Shown here one piece after another: positions 42,211 through 52,850 of a stretch of DNA of 64,000 nucleotides; within the stretch, counting starts at the first letter, position 1, and each line of letters starts with the position of its first letter. The DNA comes from Chloranthus sessilifolius. Taxonomy: Eukaryota; Streptophyta; Magnoliopsida; Chloranthales; Chloranthaceae. The notes below the pieces were generated by a model that saw nothing but the letters and a program-made list of their open reading frames with translations, searched no databases and was not told the origin of the DNA. The position numbers and the translations under genes are program-made. Location of the stretch: positions 3,168,001 through 3,232,000 of the forward strand of contig CM037591.1 of assembly GCA_021018995.1 (NCBI GenBank), given 5' to 3'.

Positions 42211-43768
42211 TATGGGTTGGTACTTAATATTATGAAAAATCATATTGCAATGAAATGACTCTATTAGAGAGAGAGAGAGATTCATAATGGCCGCGGGCAT
42301 TTTGAGAATAAATTGGGCAAATAAGGGTGGAAATATATGGATAGGGGCATTTTGCGCATAAATGGTAGAAATAGTAGGAACTAATGCCTAATTCCTAAGA
42401 AGCTACAGTGCAAAACCCTGTGGAAAAATTGAATTTGACGGGTTTTTTAAACTCGGCAATTTGAATTTTACGGGTTTACGAAGCCTAAAAATAAAGGCCA
42501 GTCGTGTGTTCTCAACTGATGGTTCCATCGTTGGTTCACCAATCAGATCGTTTTTCGTGAGATCACAGCCCACGAATCAGACGGTCAGATATTAATTTTA
42601 AATGTCTGCCATATAGAATCAACATCTAACCGTATGCTAGATGATCCATAAATCTCAAGATCTATTGTAGGAAAGATTGGGACGAAAAAGGATCTCTATC
42701 ACATGAAAGTCCTTTTCTGTTTGATTGTACGGATATGAATAGGGAGATTGGTTTCTCAACAAGAAGTTAATGCATGCCTTTTAGCGCAAAGTTGATTTCT
42801 CAGCTGCCAAGGCCCCAAAAATTTGGGAAAGTAAGACCCTAATAGATTCAGGGGCTGAGAAGCCTATGATCCGAAGAACCTTTTCTTAGGTGACTTTTGT
42901 AACTAAAACTGACCGCATAAGACTGTCGATGGGACCTACTTCAAAATCAGACCCGACCCAATTAAGAATCTCCGATTTTCTCTGAGGGAGCCATTACTTG
43001 CACACGCTTTTCTTTTCAAGTGATTGCACTAAATTTAAAAAAATCTGATTTGAAGTTTATGATCAATAGATCTCTGATATATAAAATTGGAGCAAAACAC
43101 GATAATGATCTATTGTAGTCAACTATTGAATTATGTAACAGCCTTTGACTCCATTTAATCAAATGATAAAATTTATATTTTGTTTTAATCTTTTACAATT
43201 GATATCTTTAAATCATGGCCTTCAAATCAAATAGATTAGATAGTGTTTTCAATAGTAGAGGTCGTCAAACTTGCAAGTCTTTCTTTTAAATTCGGTGCAA
43301 TCACTTGAAAAGTGTGCGCAAGTAATGGCTCTGTTTCCTAATTATATTCAGCTTGGGTCAACTCAAGATGACACAATTTTAGCCTGACCCAACCCGACCT
43401 GAAGAGCCAAATTTATGTTTGTGACCTTATAAATGATAGAAAACATGGGTCGAGGAGGTCAAATATCGGGTCGACTCTGAAAATTTCCAACTATATGATT
43501 AATCCTAAATCGATCTAGTCAGCATAATCACATAATCACAAAAATTGCACAACAGAACAATTTTTAATGCATAAGTAGCAAAATAGGATTGAGAATATAA
43601 AGTTTTGCATTAATATACCGAAACGAAAAAGTTTTGCATAATCAAGATGTACCCTATTCCGATATCCTTGAAATCCGTAATTACTAGTTTGAAATCCGTG
43701 GATACTCAAAATTTTGAACACAAAAAATCTGTGCAGTCCTGATTTGATAAAGAAGGTTAAGATTAGAT
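41989..43768. other. region downstream of CLV3-like gene, no further gene
   Basis: It holds an (AT)n run at 42176-42207, a short GA run near 42260, and two loosely matching copies of the dispersed CAGTCAATAG-type repeat (42590-42745; 43020-43330, the latter with AATCACTTGAAAAGTGTGCG paired with CTTTTCAAGTGATTGCAC at 43012, an inverted arrangement). A GACCCGACCC-rich MITE-like piece lies at 43370-43480. In Arabidopsis, CLV3 control elements lie downstream as well as upstream; none is identified here. Confidence 0.4.
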
Positions 43769-43938
43769 CATAGATCAAAATTTCGTCCGATACGGTACAT
43801 TAAAAGTACCGTATCATTCATATACATGTAATTAGCCGGACGATATATTGAATGTATCATCTGGTACTGACCGGTACCGATACGTATCAGTTTTGGGCTT
43901 GAATGATATGTATCGGTTTTCCGACATTTTGATCCATG
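43769..43938. mobile_element. hAT-type MITE with perfect TSD (CATRGATCAAAAT ends)
   Basis: The 170-bp element starts CATAGATCAAAATTTCGTCC and ends GACATTTTGATCCATG. It has a perfect 8-bp TSD gattagat at 43761-43768 and 43939-43946. Inside are ACCGGTACCGATACGTATC and GGACGATATATTG. It is in opposite orientation to the related element at 36834, sharing the ATGATACGGTAC words near the centre. Confidence 0.92.
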
Positions 43939-44559
43939 GATTAGATAAAGAGAAACATAAAAAATACAAATAAAGGAGATGGAGATGAGATGATCAAGTA
44001 GAAGAGATGGATCAACCCTGCCCAACCCAGACTCCCAAACAAACTAAACAAAAACCCGTTCACAATAGACTGTTAATCCATATAGCCAAATCTTTGGCCG
44101 TGAGATCCCATAGAATTTGAAAATCCGCTTCGTGGAAACCAGGCTAAGAAGAGACAAGATCATTGTGAGGATGGCTGCAAGGCCTTTGGGATTGCTCTTT
44201 TTGTAGACGGGGCAGAGTACTTTAGTATGGGATTGTGTTTAGTTGAAGTGAAAGAGCTGAATTTGGGTCTCTTTGAAATAATAATTTACACTTGTTCTTT
44301 TGAGTAGGCTGCCTCTAAAGAGCAATTCCAAACACAGCCTATGACCTCTTTTCCGGAGTTGATATACCGTTAGAATATGCTCCCAAGCCATTGACCACCC
44401 GAAAAATTGAATTTTAGGAGGTAAATGCATCTTCCAAAGAAGAGTCCAAGGGAGGCTGATACAAGGCTCCCTGATGTAGAAATTGAAAAATCCAGCAACC
44501 GAAAAGAAATTGTTCTTTAGAGTGGGGAAAATTCTCATATCACAAATATTGATGTTCAG

Positions 44560-44950
44560 AACTTCCGAGCTTGTAGAAATTATGACAATCAAATAATGCA
44601 CACAACAAGCAAAATACAAATACAAGATTTATGCGGTTCGGCAAATTTCCTACATTCACAAGTGATGTTGAGTCTTTTCACTAATATGTGAAAACTAGAG
44701 TTACAAATCTCTCAAATCTCACCTCCCTCTCGATACAAAAATCAGACTTTCTTTTAACATATAACTCTAATCTATAATTAGAGTTTATATATAATACAAA
44801 GTATAACTGTCCAATATAGAATATGACGAAAATAAATTCAGCTCGACCAACACAACTATGGTTGGGTGTAAAGTTCAACCTATTGATCAGTACCGTCAAC
44901 AGAATTCAAGACACAATCTCAATAGAGCTAATGAGCGCATAAAGATGAGT
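44560..44950 (-). repeat. LTR-like insertion in the LINE relic
   Basis: ACAAGATTTATGCGGTTCGG, CTACATTCACAAGTGATG and ACCTCCCTCTCGATAC resemble a repeated plant LTR or TRIM sequence (CACAAGATTTACGTGGTTCGGC class). It separates the two coding pieces of the LINE. Ends and TSD are not defined. Confidence 0.4.
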
Positions 44951-44967
44951 AAGTTGAGCATACTCCC

Positions 44968-45479
44968 TAGGGCTGTGCATTTTTTGGACCGAACCGATCA
45001 AACCAAACCGAACAGCCGGGTTTGGTCCGGTTTGGGTTTGGTTTGGAAAAAAGGAAAATCGAAAATTTTGGTTTGGTTTTATTTCCAAGCCAAAACCAAA
45101 CTGAACCGAATGTAGAATGTAGTTTGTATATATATATATATATATATATAGGCGGAGATTTTGATTAATTTTAAAGGGCATTTAAGTCAAATGCATATTT
45201 TTATATAAAACCCAACCTTTGCTTTTAGCCTATTCCAAAATCTTAAAGCGATAAAGTAGAACTTATAGAAAAATCGGTTGAAAAGTTGAGAAAATTTTGA
45301 TGTGCAAGTAGAACTTATAGGAAAACCGAAACCGACCAAACCAAACCGAATTGAATTGGGTTGGTTTGGTTTAAGAGTTGGACGGTTTGATTTGGTTAGA
45401 AAATTTAAAAACTGATTAAGACCAATTTGATTTGTGATTTTAGTCCAAAATCGACCAAACTGAACCGAATACACCCCTA
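44968..45479. mobile_element. hAT-type MITE (TAGGRYTGTGCATTTTTT), copy 2
   Basis: The 512-bp element starts TAGGGCTGTGCATTTTTTGG and ends GAATACACCCCTA. Flanks atactccc (44960-44967) and ctgctccc (45480-45487) agree at 6 of 8 bases. It has a (TA)n run at about 45128-45150 and is collinear with the element at 15455. It lies within the LINE relic. Confidence 0.8.
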
Positions 45480-45655
45480 CTGCTCCCTCCCCCTTAATCT
45501 TCTTCTAAAATGAATGGCCCACACCCCATAGTCAGTAGAGGAGAAGTAATCAGCCACACAAGCCTTGTTAGAAGCAGGTTCGAAAAGATCAGGGAAGAGA
45601 CCGGTAAGAGCCCCCTCAGGCCTCCAATTATGAATCCAAAAGCTTTATAAGAAAC

Positions 45656-46440
45656 AGTCTGTTAAATTGCAGAGCCGCAATTCTTTTTTCAGACTGAAAA
45701 TCTATGCTATCACTGCTTTTTAGACTGTGTGTTAAAAGAGAAAAAGGTTTTCTTCACATAAAAAACCTACCAAGATCCATGTTAATTACCTCACTGGTGT
45801 AGTTGCAGAATGGACACAATCAATCAACAAGAACAAAAAAATATGTATTGAAGCAATGGCTGAGCCACACGTTGTTCAATGAGGGGTGTCATATCTCTCA
45901 TGACAAATTTTTTTATTTTTTAAATCTTTTAAGTTCCATCTTTTTAGGAACAAATTTTTTTAATAAGGATCTCCTAAATTTCAAAACTTTTTAAGATGTT
46001 TTAAAACCTTACTTTTTTCTCTACAAATTTTTTAACAGAAATAGACTCTTAAATTCTCTCTCTCTGCAAATTCCATCCCAAGATTCTCTCTCGATTCCTC
46101 ACACCCTTTTTAGGGATAATGACTCCTGATAGACATTCACACACCAAATAATGTTTAAACAATTTTCTACCATTAAATTAGAAATTATGATCTCACAATA
46201 TTGAAGTGTTCTTTACTATTATTACTATCTTATAACTATAAGGGATCTTCTATCAGAAAAATCCTGAGTCCAGCACTATATTGAAATAACTAGTTCAATA
46301 AGTAGATTAGAATGAAGAGAGAGAAAGAGATTAGAGCTAAAACATAAAAAAAAAACATGACATTTAGAACAATGAAATAGGGCCAAAACATATGACATAA
46401 AGTGCAGCAAGTGAGAAAAGATACAATAGTATCAACACCT
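45656..46440. other. non-genic DNA with a long-TIR MITE fragment
   Basis: No protein domain. At 46115-46215 GGGATAATGACTCCTG, CCAAATAATGTTTAAAC and GATCTCACAATATTGAAG match the left end of the ATGGCTCCTGA-family MITEs, truncated on the right. Confidence 0.45.
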
Positions 46441-46449
46441 GTCTCATCC

Positions 46450-46816
46450 TAGTTTGGACTAGGGTTCTAAGCTCCAAATTCTCTTTTTCTCAAATCTTAT
46501 CTCTCTCCTCAAGGAGCATGCCAGTGATCTCAACAGAGGCTGACCCATGGTGGTTAGAAGATGATCCCCACAAACTGGCGGGAGTTGGTCCCAATCCATG
46601 TGCACGACTGCGGTTGTCTTTTCCAAGCAACTTCGAGAGACCTGAGTTTTTGGACTTTGGCTAGTCGGAGGCACGCTGCCTCCTAGTTTTCTCTTTTTCG
46701 CTTTTCCTTTTTCATTTCTTTTTGTTTTTTTCTTCTCCCTTGGTCGGGTCTTTTGTATTGCTTTCCTGCTGCTCGCTGATTTTTTTAATTTAATTTGCAA
46801 TTTACCGATTAGAAAG

Positions 46817-46850
<34 letters not shown>
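46450..46850 (+). mobile_element. L1-type LINE 3' end with poly(A) tail
   Basis: T/G-rich 3' sequence with TTTTGTATTGCTTTCCTGC and CTCGCTGATTTTTTTAATTT ends in a run of about 30 A at 46821-46850. The tail is typical of target-primed insertion. The block is probably 5'-truncated; no TSD was identified. The frame on its minus strand is a by-product. Confidence 0.55.
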
Positions 46851-46852
<2 letters not shown>

Positions 46853-47142
46853 TACAAAATTGCATCATTTGGGCCGTCTGAGTCCAAATTACCATCCCTA
46901 CTCGAATTATTTTGTAACTCGAGCTATAGCCAATATCATTGATATTTATTAGTTTACTTCTATATTCTATTATTTAGAGTACATAATTCATTTTAAACTT
47001 ATCAGTTTAATTTGTCAATATTTTGGCGCTATGCTTTCCCCCCTCTCCCAATTCTGACATATAAAGACACCTAGTTGGACCTCGTCCCTTCCTCTTCTTT
47101 GAAGAAGAGGTACCCTAACTAGGAACTGATAGGTTATTGGTC

Positions 47143-47370
47143 ACATGGGTCAAAAAATCGGAAAATTGATATGTATCGTTTAGCTTCAAAATCGATACGT
47201 ACCGGACGATACGTATTGGTTCCGGATGCTACATTGGTATGTATCGTCCGGTATTTTTATTTTTTGTATGAGAGACACCAATAAGGTACCTTGAATGTAC
47301 AGTATGGGTGAGGTCCAAAATCGATATGTATCGGACGATATATCCATATCGGACGAGATTTTGACCCATA
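47143..47370. mobile_element. hAT-type MITE (CATGGGTCAAAA ends)
   Basis: The 228-bp element starts CATGGGTCAAAAAATCGG and ends GAGATTTTGACCCATA. It contains ATCGATACGTACCGGACGAT and TATCGGACGATATATCC. Flanks attggtca and attaacca agree at 5 of 8 bases, so the TSD is decayed. It belongs to the group with 7413, 36834 and 43769. Confidence 0.75.
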
Positions 47371-48167
47371 ATTAACCATCTGAAAATAAACAAGCTAGGC
47401 AGTATAATACCATGAAAAATAAACAAGTTCCAGTTAGGATCTATATTGATAGATTTGTTCATGTGTATTCTTAGCAAATACCATGGAAATAAAAAAGGCA
47501 CTAATAGAGTGTAATCAAACAACTCAACCGAGTTAGAATAGTAATAAATTCAATATCCAGCATTCTAGCCATACATGTAACATGGAACACACAAAACACT
47601 TCCAATGAAACCATTTCATGCAGTTTTTTCAGGAAATGACTTCATACTGGAAAGCAACCACTAATAAAAGCTTAATGCTTCCTTCAAGATATGCAAGCCT
47701 GCATAAGGGCAATGGGCAGGTCCAACCAGGTTGAACCAGATTTCGAGTTCAACCACATTTGCAGCCCTTAGAAATAGGAGAATCTTGAATGCACTTCATA
47801 TCCTATAAAAAGTGAAAATCACAAAAGTCAAGATTCTCTCATATCCAATAGATGCTGTTGCACTCAAAATCCAGTTCAATTTGGTTGGATCTGATCATTG
47901 GCCCCTGCATAAAACTAATCTCCAATGGGTCTCAAACGTTGGGGCTACCAGCGAGGTGGTCTTTTTATGGGAAATACGCTACCATAGATTTTTATCAACA
48001 CAAGCAAATAAGCTAGCTGAAATTGTAAGTCACCACTTACCATAAGTTTGACATGAAAACGTAGCTTTTAAATGGGCAATAGGCTATTATAGATTTTAAT
48101 GCCATAAAACAATATATGATTGCCATAGCATAAGCTAAATTTATGATACATTAATGTAAATTCATGA
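47371..48167. other. AT-rich non-genic DNA
   Basis: No domain and no bounded repeat were recognised. The open frame at 47812-48045 has no similarity that I recognise. Confidence 0.4.
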
Positions 48168-48175
48168 ACCATAGT

Positions 48176-48804
48176 TAAGGCTCTCAATGGGCCGGGCCGG
48201 GTCGGGTAAGATTTTTACCCACACTCAGTCCGAAAAAAGTGATACTTTTTATCAAGCAAACTCGGCCTGATATCTGAATCGGGCTAAACATGTTGCAACC
48301 CGGCTCAATCCGGGCCGGGCTTGGGTTGAGTGCTCCAACACATATCCTTTTAAAGTTATAAAAAAAAGTTCCTTTTAATTAAATATAATTTGCTTAAATA
48401 TCCTGAGATTAATCGTTGTCCGTTATAACCATTGTACAACCGTTGTCCGTTATAACTATTGTGCAACAAACTAAAATTTGAATAAAAGCATGCACTTGAG
48501 CCTTTATAACGTTAATATAATTATTTAATTAAATTTTTAACCTTCTTCAAACTTTTATTACAAAAAAACAGTCCAAGTCCAACCAAATATTATTAGAAAA
48601 AAATACCCCAAAAAATAGCGCAACCAATTTTTATTAGAAAAAAATAGTCGAAAAAAGTCCGGAAGGGGCCGGGCTTGGTCTAAGTATATCGCAGCCCGGG
48701 TTAGAACCGGGCTAAAATATTTGGGAACCCGGCCAGGGTAGGTTAGGGCCAGGTTAAACCCACCCAGCCTAACTCATCCCTAATTCGACCCATTGAGAGC
48801 CCTA
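48176..48804. mobile_element. hAT-type MITE (TARGGCTCTCAATGGG ends), copy 1
   Basis: The 629-bp element starts TAAGGCTCTCAATGGG and ends CCCATTGAGAGCCCTA. TSD accatagt (48168-48175) / accatatt (48805-48812), one mismatch. GGGCCGGGCCGGG and GCCCGGGTTAGAACCGGGC words lie near the ends, giving GC-rich foldback arms around an AT-rich middle. Confidence 0.88.
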
Positions 48805-48869
48805 ACCATATTAGCTTCATTGATACAGCCATGCCAATCTGATTCGTATAATCTCAAAAGCCCTAAGAG

Positions 48870-49690
48870 GGCTTTGCCTTTCATGGTTTTGTTACATGAA
48901 GCCAGGTGTTTAGTGAAGAAACAAGGTGGTAAAACTGAGAGAAATAGGTAGGGTACCTCTAGATCAAATCTTCAGTTTCAAGAATCCCTAAAACCCTATA
49001 TCAGATCATGTGACAATTAAGCACACGATTTTTCGCAAAATAGATGAATCCCACAAACCTTTTGAACTTAAGCTCATGAGTTCATGAATCCAACCCGTCA
49101 TAGCTGAAATTGATGGAATTCCAAATATTGAGCTCACGAACAAAGCCCTCGAGTTCACAAATCGACCGCTTGAATTCTGGAATTTGATAAATTAACTTCA
49201 ACTCTAGGGATCAATTTCGATAAACCCAAATTGAATGCTCATGCAAGTTTCAAGATCATAAGAACCTGTTTTAGCTGTTAAGGTTCAGTGTTTGGGTTTT
49301 TGCTAGAAAAATCCCTAAAACCCCAGAGGACAAAGAGAGGGGACCTATGGTCGCGGCCACCTAATTACTGAAAGCACCCACTTAAATGAATATATGTGGG
49401 CATGAAAAAATATTCCCAAATGCAAAACTTATCTTGGAATGGTTCATTGAGAAGTTTAGAAATGTCAAACTTATTGTGGAACAGTCCATTGAAGAGTTTG
49501 GATTACGTCAAATTTATAGTGGAATGATCCCTCGAGAAGTTTAGATTTATGTCAACCTTATTGTGGAACTGTTTGTGGAGAAGTTGGAAATGAAATGATA
49601 TGCCACCTTCTCGCAGATCGGTCTGTCGGTGAGTTTAATCGCGAAATGACTTTGTCAATGTAGTATTAAAGGGTACTAGTATTTGCAACT
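48870..49690. repeat. dispersed noncoding repeat with 57-60-bp subrepeats, copy 1
   Basis: It shares AGGGCTTTGCCTTTC, TTTTGTTACATGAA, GATCAAATCTTCAGTTT, TCGACCGCTTGAATTCTGG and GATAAATTAACTTC with 62775-63460, in the same order and orientation. The 3' part (about 49430-49600) has tandem units of 57-60 bp: CTTATTGTGGAACAGTCC then GAGAAGTTTGGAT, repeated about four times. No coding content and no known element identified. Confidence 0.75.
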
Positions 49691-51272
49691 GAAGATTCGA
49701 TCTCTGCAGCTTGAGGTTTCCATCATTGACTAAACTAAATCAGATGATTGAGATTGTTTTCCATATGATCTTCATATGATAGCCCACCTATCATACGGTA
49801 AGATACTAATGCATAATGATGGCCCACCTATCAGATGGTGACCCAAGAAATCTTGTCATTGTGAAAACTATAAAAAGGGTATCTCTATTAGCCCTACCGA
49901 ACTAATGAGGGCACCTACGCTTATAACCATTTACTGTTTTCAATCATATGATCATTTACACAAGGGATCCTGAGACCATGCGCATACCATTAGATGGTCT
50001 ATTTTTTATTCCACATCCCGAAGAAGTGACTTGAAAATCGTGTGATATAAATCATGCTCAAACATTATTTTAGGGTCACTTCACTTTTGCCATGTGTCGA
50101 ATGAAAACATAAATTGGCCGTATAATGGTACACACATGGTATAATGATCTATTGTCTTGAAGATTGGGGGAAAAAAATATATTATTCGCCATCTGATTCA
50201 AAACAATCAATGATTTTTTTCATCCTCTTCGTAATTCGATAGGTGTGAACAGGCTACTAACGTAAATATCATAATGTCTAGGGCAGTCAATGGATCGGGC
50301 TTGGCCAAGGTATCATTTTGGAATCTCTGCCACATAAGAACAAAATTTGACCACCTGATTATTGTACAACTGTGGTCTAAAGATCCATTGTGTGACGATT
50401 GGGATGAAAATAGATCTCCATTGTCTGGATTTTTACCAAACTTTATTTGTAATGAACTTAAATGACCCCTCAGCAAAATATTACTGAAAATGAAATTTGT
50501 CACCATATAAAATATAAGGATGGAAAACGGTTCAAGTCAACCAACCCGACTAACGACCAGTTTTGTTTGGGGTTTGAACTTTCAGTTCGCTGAGTCAGAT
50601 CGAGTTAAAAATTCCAACCTGCTTATGACTCAGACTCGATGTAATTTAACCAGATTTTTGGCTAATCGGGCCGGATCAAGGTCAGTTTCAATAAATGGAT
50701 CAGATTGGGCCCAGTTTAACTTAAAACCAATCATATCCATCATGTCCCTTTTGCACGCGCCTACATTTTAGGTAAGTCGTTACTTGCACACATAAAGTTG
50801 GCCCTTAAATATAATTATAAAGAAAGATATAATAGTTTGGGAAGTGGGCCATATAAAAACACCATTAAGCCATTCGATATGGAGGCGATGATCTAAAGAT
50901 CTTTTATGCAAAAGATTGCTGAAAAATGATCTCTATTTATGATTGAATGCAATCAAAGGCTATCATATGATTTAACTATCGATGGTGTTGAATCGTACAG
51001 TAGAGATTGTATTTCATGTCCCTATTGTGAATCAAAGATTTTAAGATCATGGCCTTCAAATTAGACCACTTACCTGGTGTTTCCACGTGGCACAGGGCGC
51101 CCAAAATACTCAGCTTTGGCCAACTGAGTCTTGTCTGAATGATAAATTTAGAGTTAGATCACCATGTGAGTCATGCGATATAAGTCATATGTTCTGAGTT
51201 TTAATCTCCATGCTCATGAAGTCAATTTTTGTCTATAGATCCATTTGGTGGAGGGAGATTGACCCATACACC
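49691..51272. other. non-genic DNA with dispersed-repeat copies
   Basis: The part at 49965-50215 carries GAGACCATGCGCATACCATT and GATTCAAAACAATCAATG, a copy of the CAGTCAATAG-type repeat; 50770-51080 is a weaker inverted match. The part at 50520-50720 has AACCCGACTAACGACC and CCGGATCAAGGTCAG words of a MITE type without defined ends. No gene was recognised. Confidence 0.4.
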
Positions 51273-51885
51273 TAGGGCTCTCAATGGGCTGAGCCAGCCC
51301 GAATTTTGGCTGACACCCGGCCCAAAAAAAGTGATATTTTCTATCAAATAAACGTAGCCCGATATCCGGACCGAACTAAGCATGTTACAACCTGAATCAA
51401 TCCGAATCGGGCTTGAGTTGAGTGTTGCAACATCCGGCCTGCACCTGGTCCGGATATTTTATATATATAATTTAGTTAAAAAAAATTTATATTTTTACTC
51501 CACTTATTATTTTCTTTTTTATTAATTTGAGGCAATGATGATGAATGTTTGTGCATATATTTTTTGATTGGACAAATTGAATGACTTAATTCATTTTCAA
51601 GCAACCGTTGCATAACTTTTTAGCTACATAACTTGGATGGTTTGCTGATTTTCAAGCAACCATTGTCGGTTATAACTATTGTGTAACAAACTAAAATAAA
51701 ATATTTGAATAAAAGCATATACTTGAACCTCTATAATGGTAATATAATTATTTAATTAAATTTTTAACCTTTTTCAAACTTTTATTATAAAAAAAATACC
51801 CCAACCAAATTTTATTAAAAAAAAAGCACTAGGAAAAAAGTTCAGAAAGACACCTAAGCCCGGCCTGGCCCGGATATCTTTTCTC
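51273..51885. mobile_element. hAT-type MITE (TARGGCTCTCAATGGG ends), right-truncated copy
   Basis: It starts TAGGGCTCTCAATGGGCTGA and follows the copy at 48176 through AAAAAAAGTGATATTTTCTA, ATCCGAATCGGGCTTGAG and the AT-rich middle to GCCCGGCCTGGCCCGGATAT. The terminal CCCATTGAGAGCC is missing. Confidence 0.7.
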
Positions 51886-52181
51886 CAAATCAAAATTAGC
51901 AAAAAAATTAGGTTTTATGGAAGCCGTAAAGCGTCATTAAAAAAATATATAAGAAAAAGTGTCACTAAAACTTTTATTGACGGCTATGCAAGCATCACTA
52001 ATTCCCTCGCCCCCCTAGAACTTATACCGATGATTTGTGCAAAGGTTTTTGTAAGGCGCAGTTGCAACGACCCGGATTTTCGCAAACGTTGAATCGTTGA
52101 TGTTTGAGAATAATTTGACTTTTGTTTGACTAATTTGACCTTGATCAAACCATTGACCCGTTTGATGTGACCTTTGGACCT

Positions 52182-52185
<4 letters not shown>

Positions 52186-52264
<79 letters not shown>
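52186..52264. repeat. (TA)n microsatellite, 79 bp
   Basis: About 39 uninterrupted TA units, the longest in the window. Confidence 0.96.
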
Positions 52265-52269
<5 letters not shown>

Positions 52270-52793
52270 ATTTTTATTTTTTTTGGGAGTGTGCTCATAT
52301 ACGAAATCTGAACCGTCATTCGAATTATTAGGTATGCAATTTTTGGGGACAAAAGTTTCTTTTAGGGGTAATAATGTTATGACTTGAGTTTTTATAACCC
52401 ATCTAACAGTAGTAAATGGGGTGGAGTACCAAGTTCAATATAGGTGCTCCACGACCTTAACTTTCTCAAAAGAAAAGAGAGGATTTAAATTTAAAATTTG
52501 GTGTTGCCGGCACCGATTTCCTTTCCTTTCACCTTCTCTCTCTACTTAGCAAATAGACTCCATTTAAGTTTTTAATGTGACAAGATCTCCTTGTCATTTT
52601 AAACTCTCTTTCTCTCTCTAATCATTTTCTCACTCTAAATGGAAAGACCAAGCACCTAGGATTTCTTAGAATGTGTCATGTGGCGCACTCAACTTTCAAA
52701 TATATTAAATATTAGTGTGTGGTGTAGGATATGGGTGCCATTATAGATTGGTATTGGCATCCATCCAAAATTACTCAAATCCCAATGGCCCAA

Positions 52794-52794
<1 letters not shown>

Positions 52795-52849
<55 letters not shown>

Positions 52850-52850
52850 A
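52795..52850. repeat. compound (AC)n(AT)n microsatellite
   Basis: About 17 AC units are followed directly by about 11 AT units. Confidence 0.95.

Larger units (their letters stand above)
44239..45655 (-). pseudogene. L1-type LINE ORF2 relic (linker and zf-RVT)
   Basis: On the minus strand, about 45655-45490 reads WIHNWRPEGALTGLFPDLF, EPASNKACVADYF and YGVWAIHFRRRLRGRE. This is typical of the region after reverse transcriptase in plant L1 elements. About 44470-44330 reads PWTLLWKMHLPPKIQFFGWS and then YQLRKRGHRLC, the zf-RVT zinc-binding motif (LWK...P.KI.FF.W......T...L..RG). The two pieces are separated by an LTR-like piece and a MITE inserted between them. The reverse transcriptase core is not in the window. 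Confidence 0.78.
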
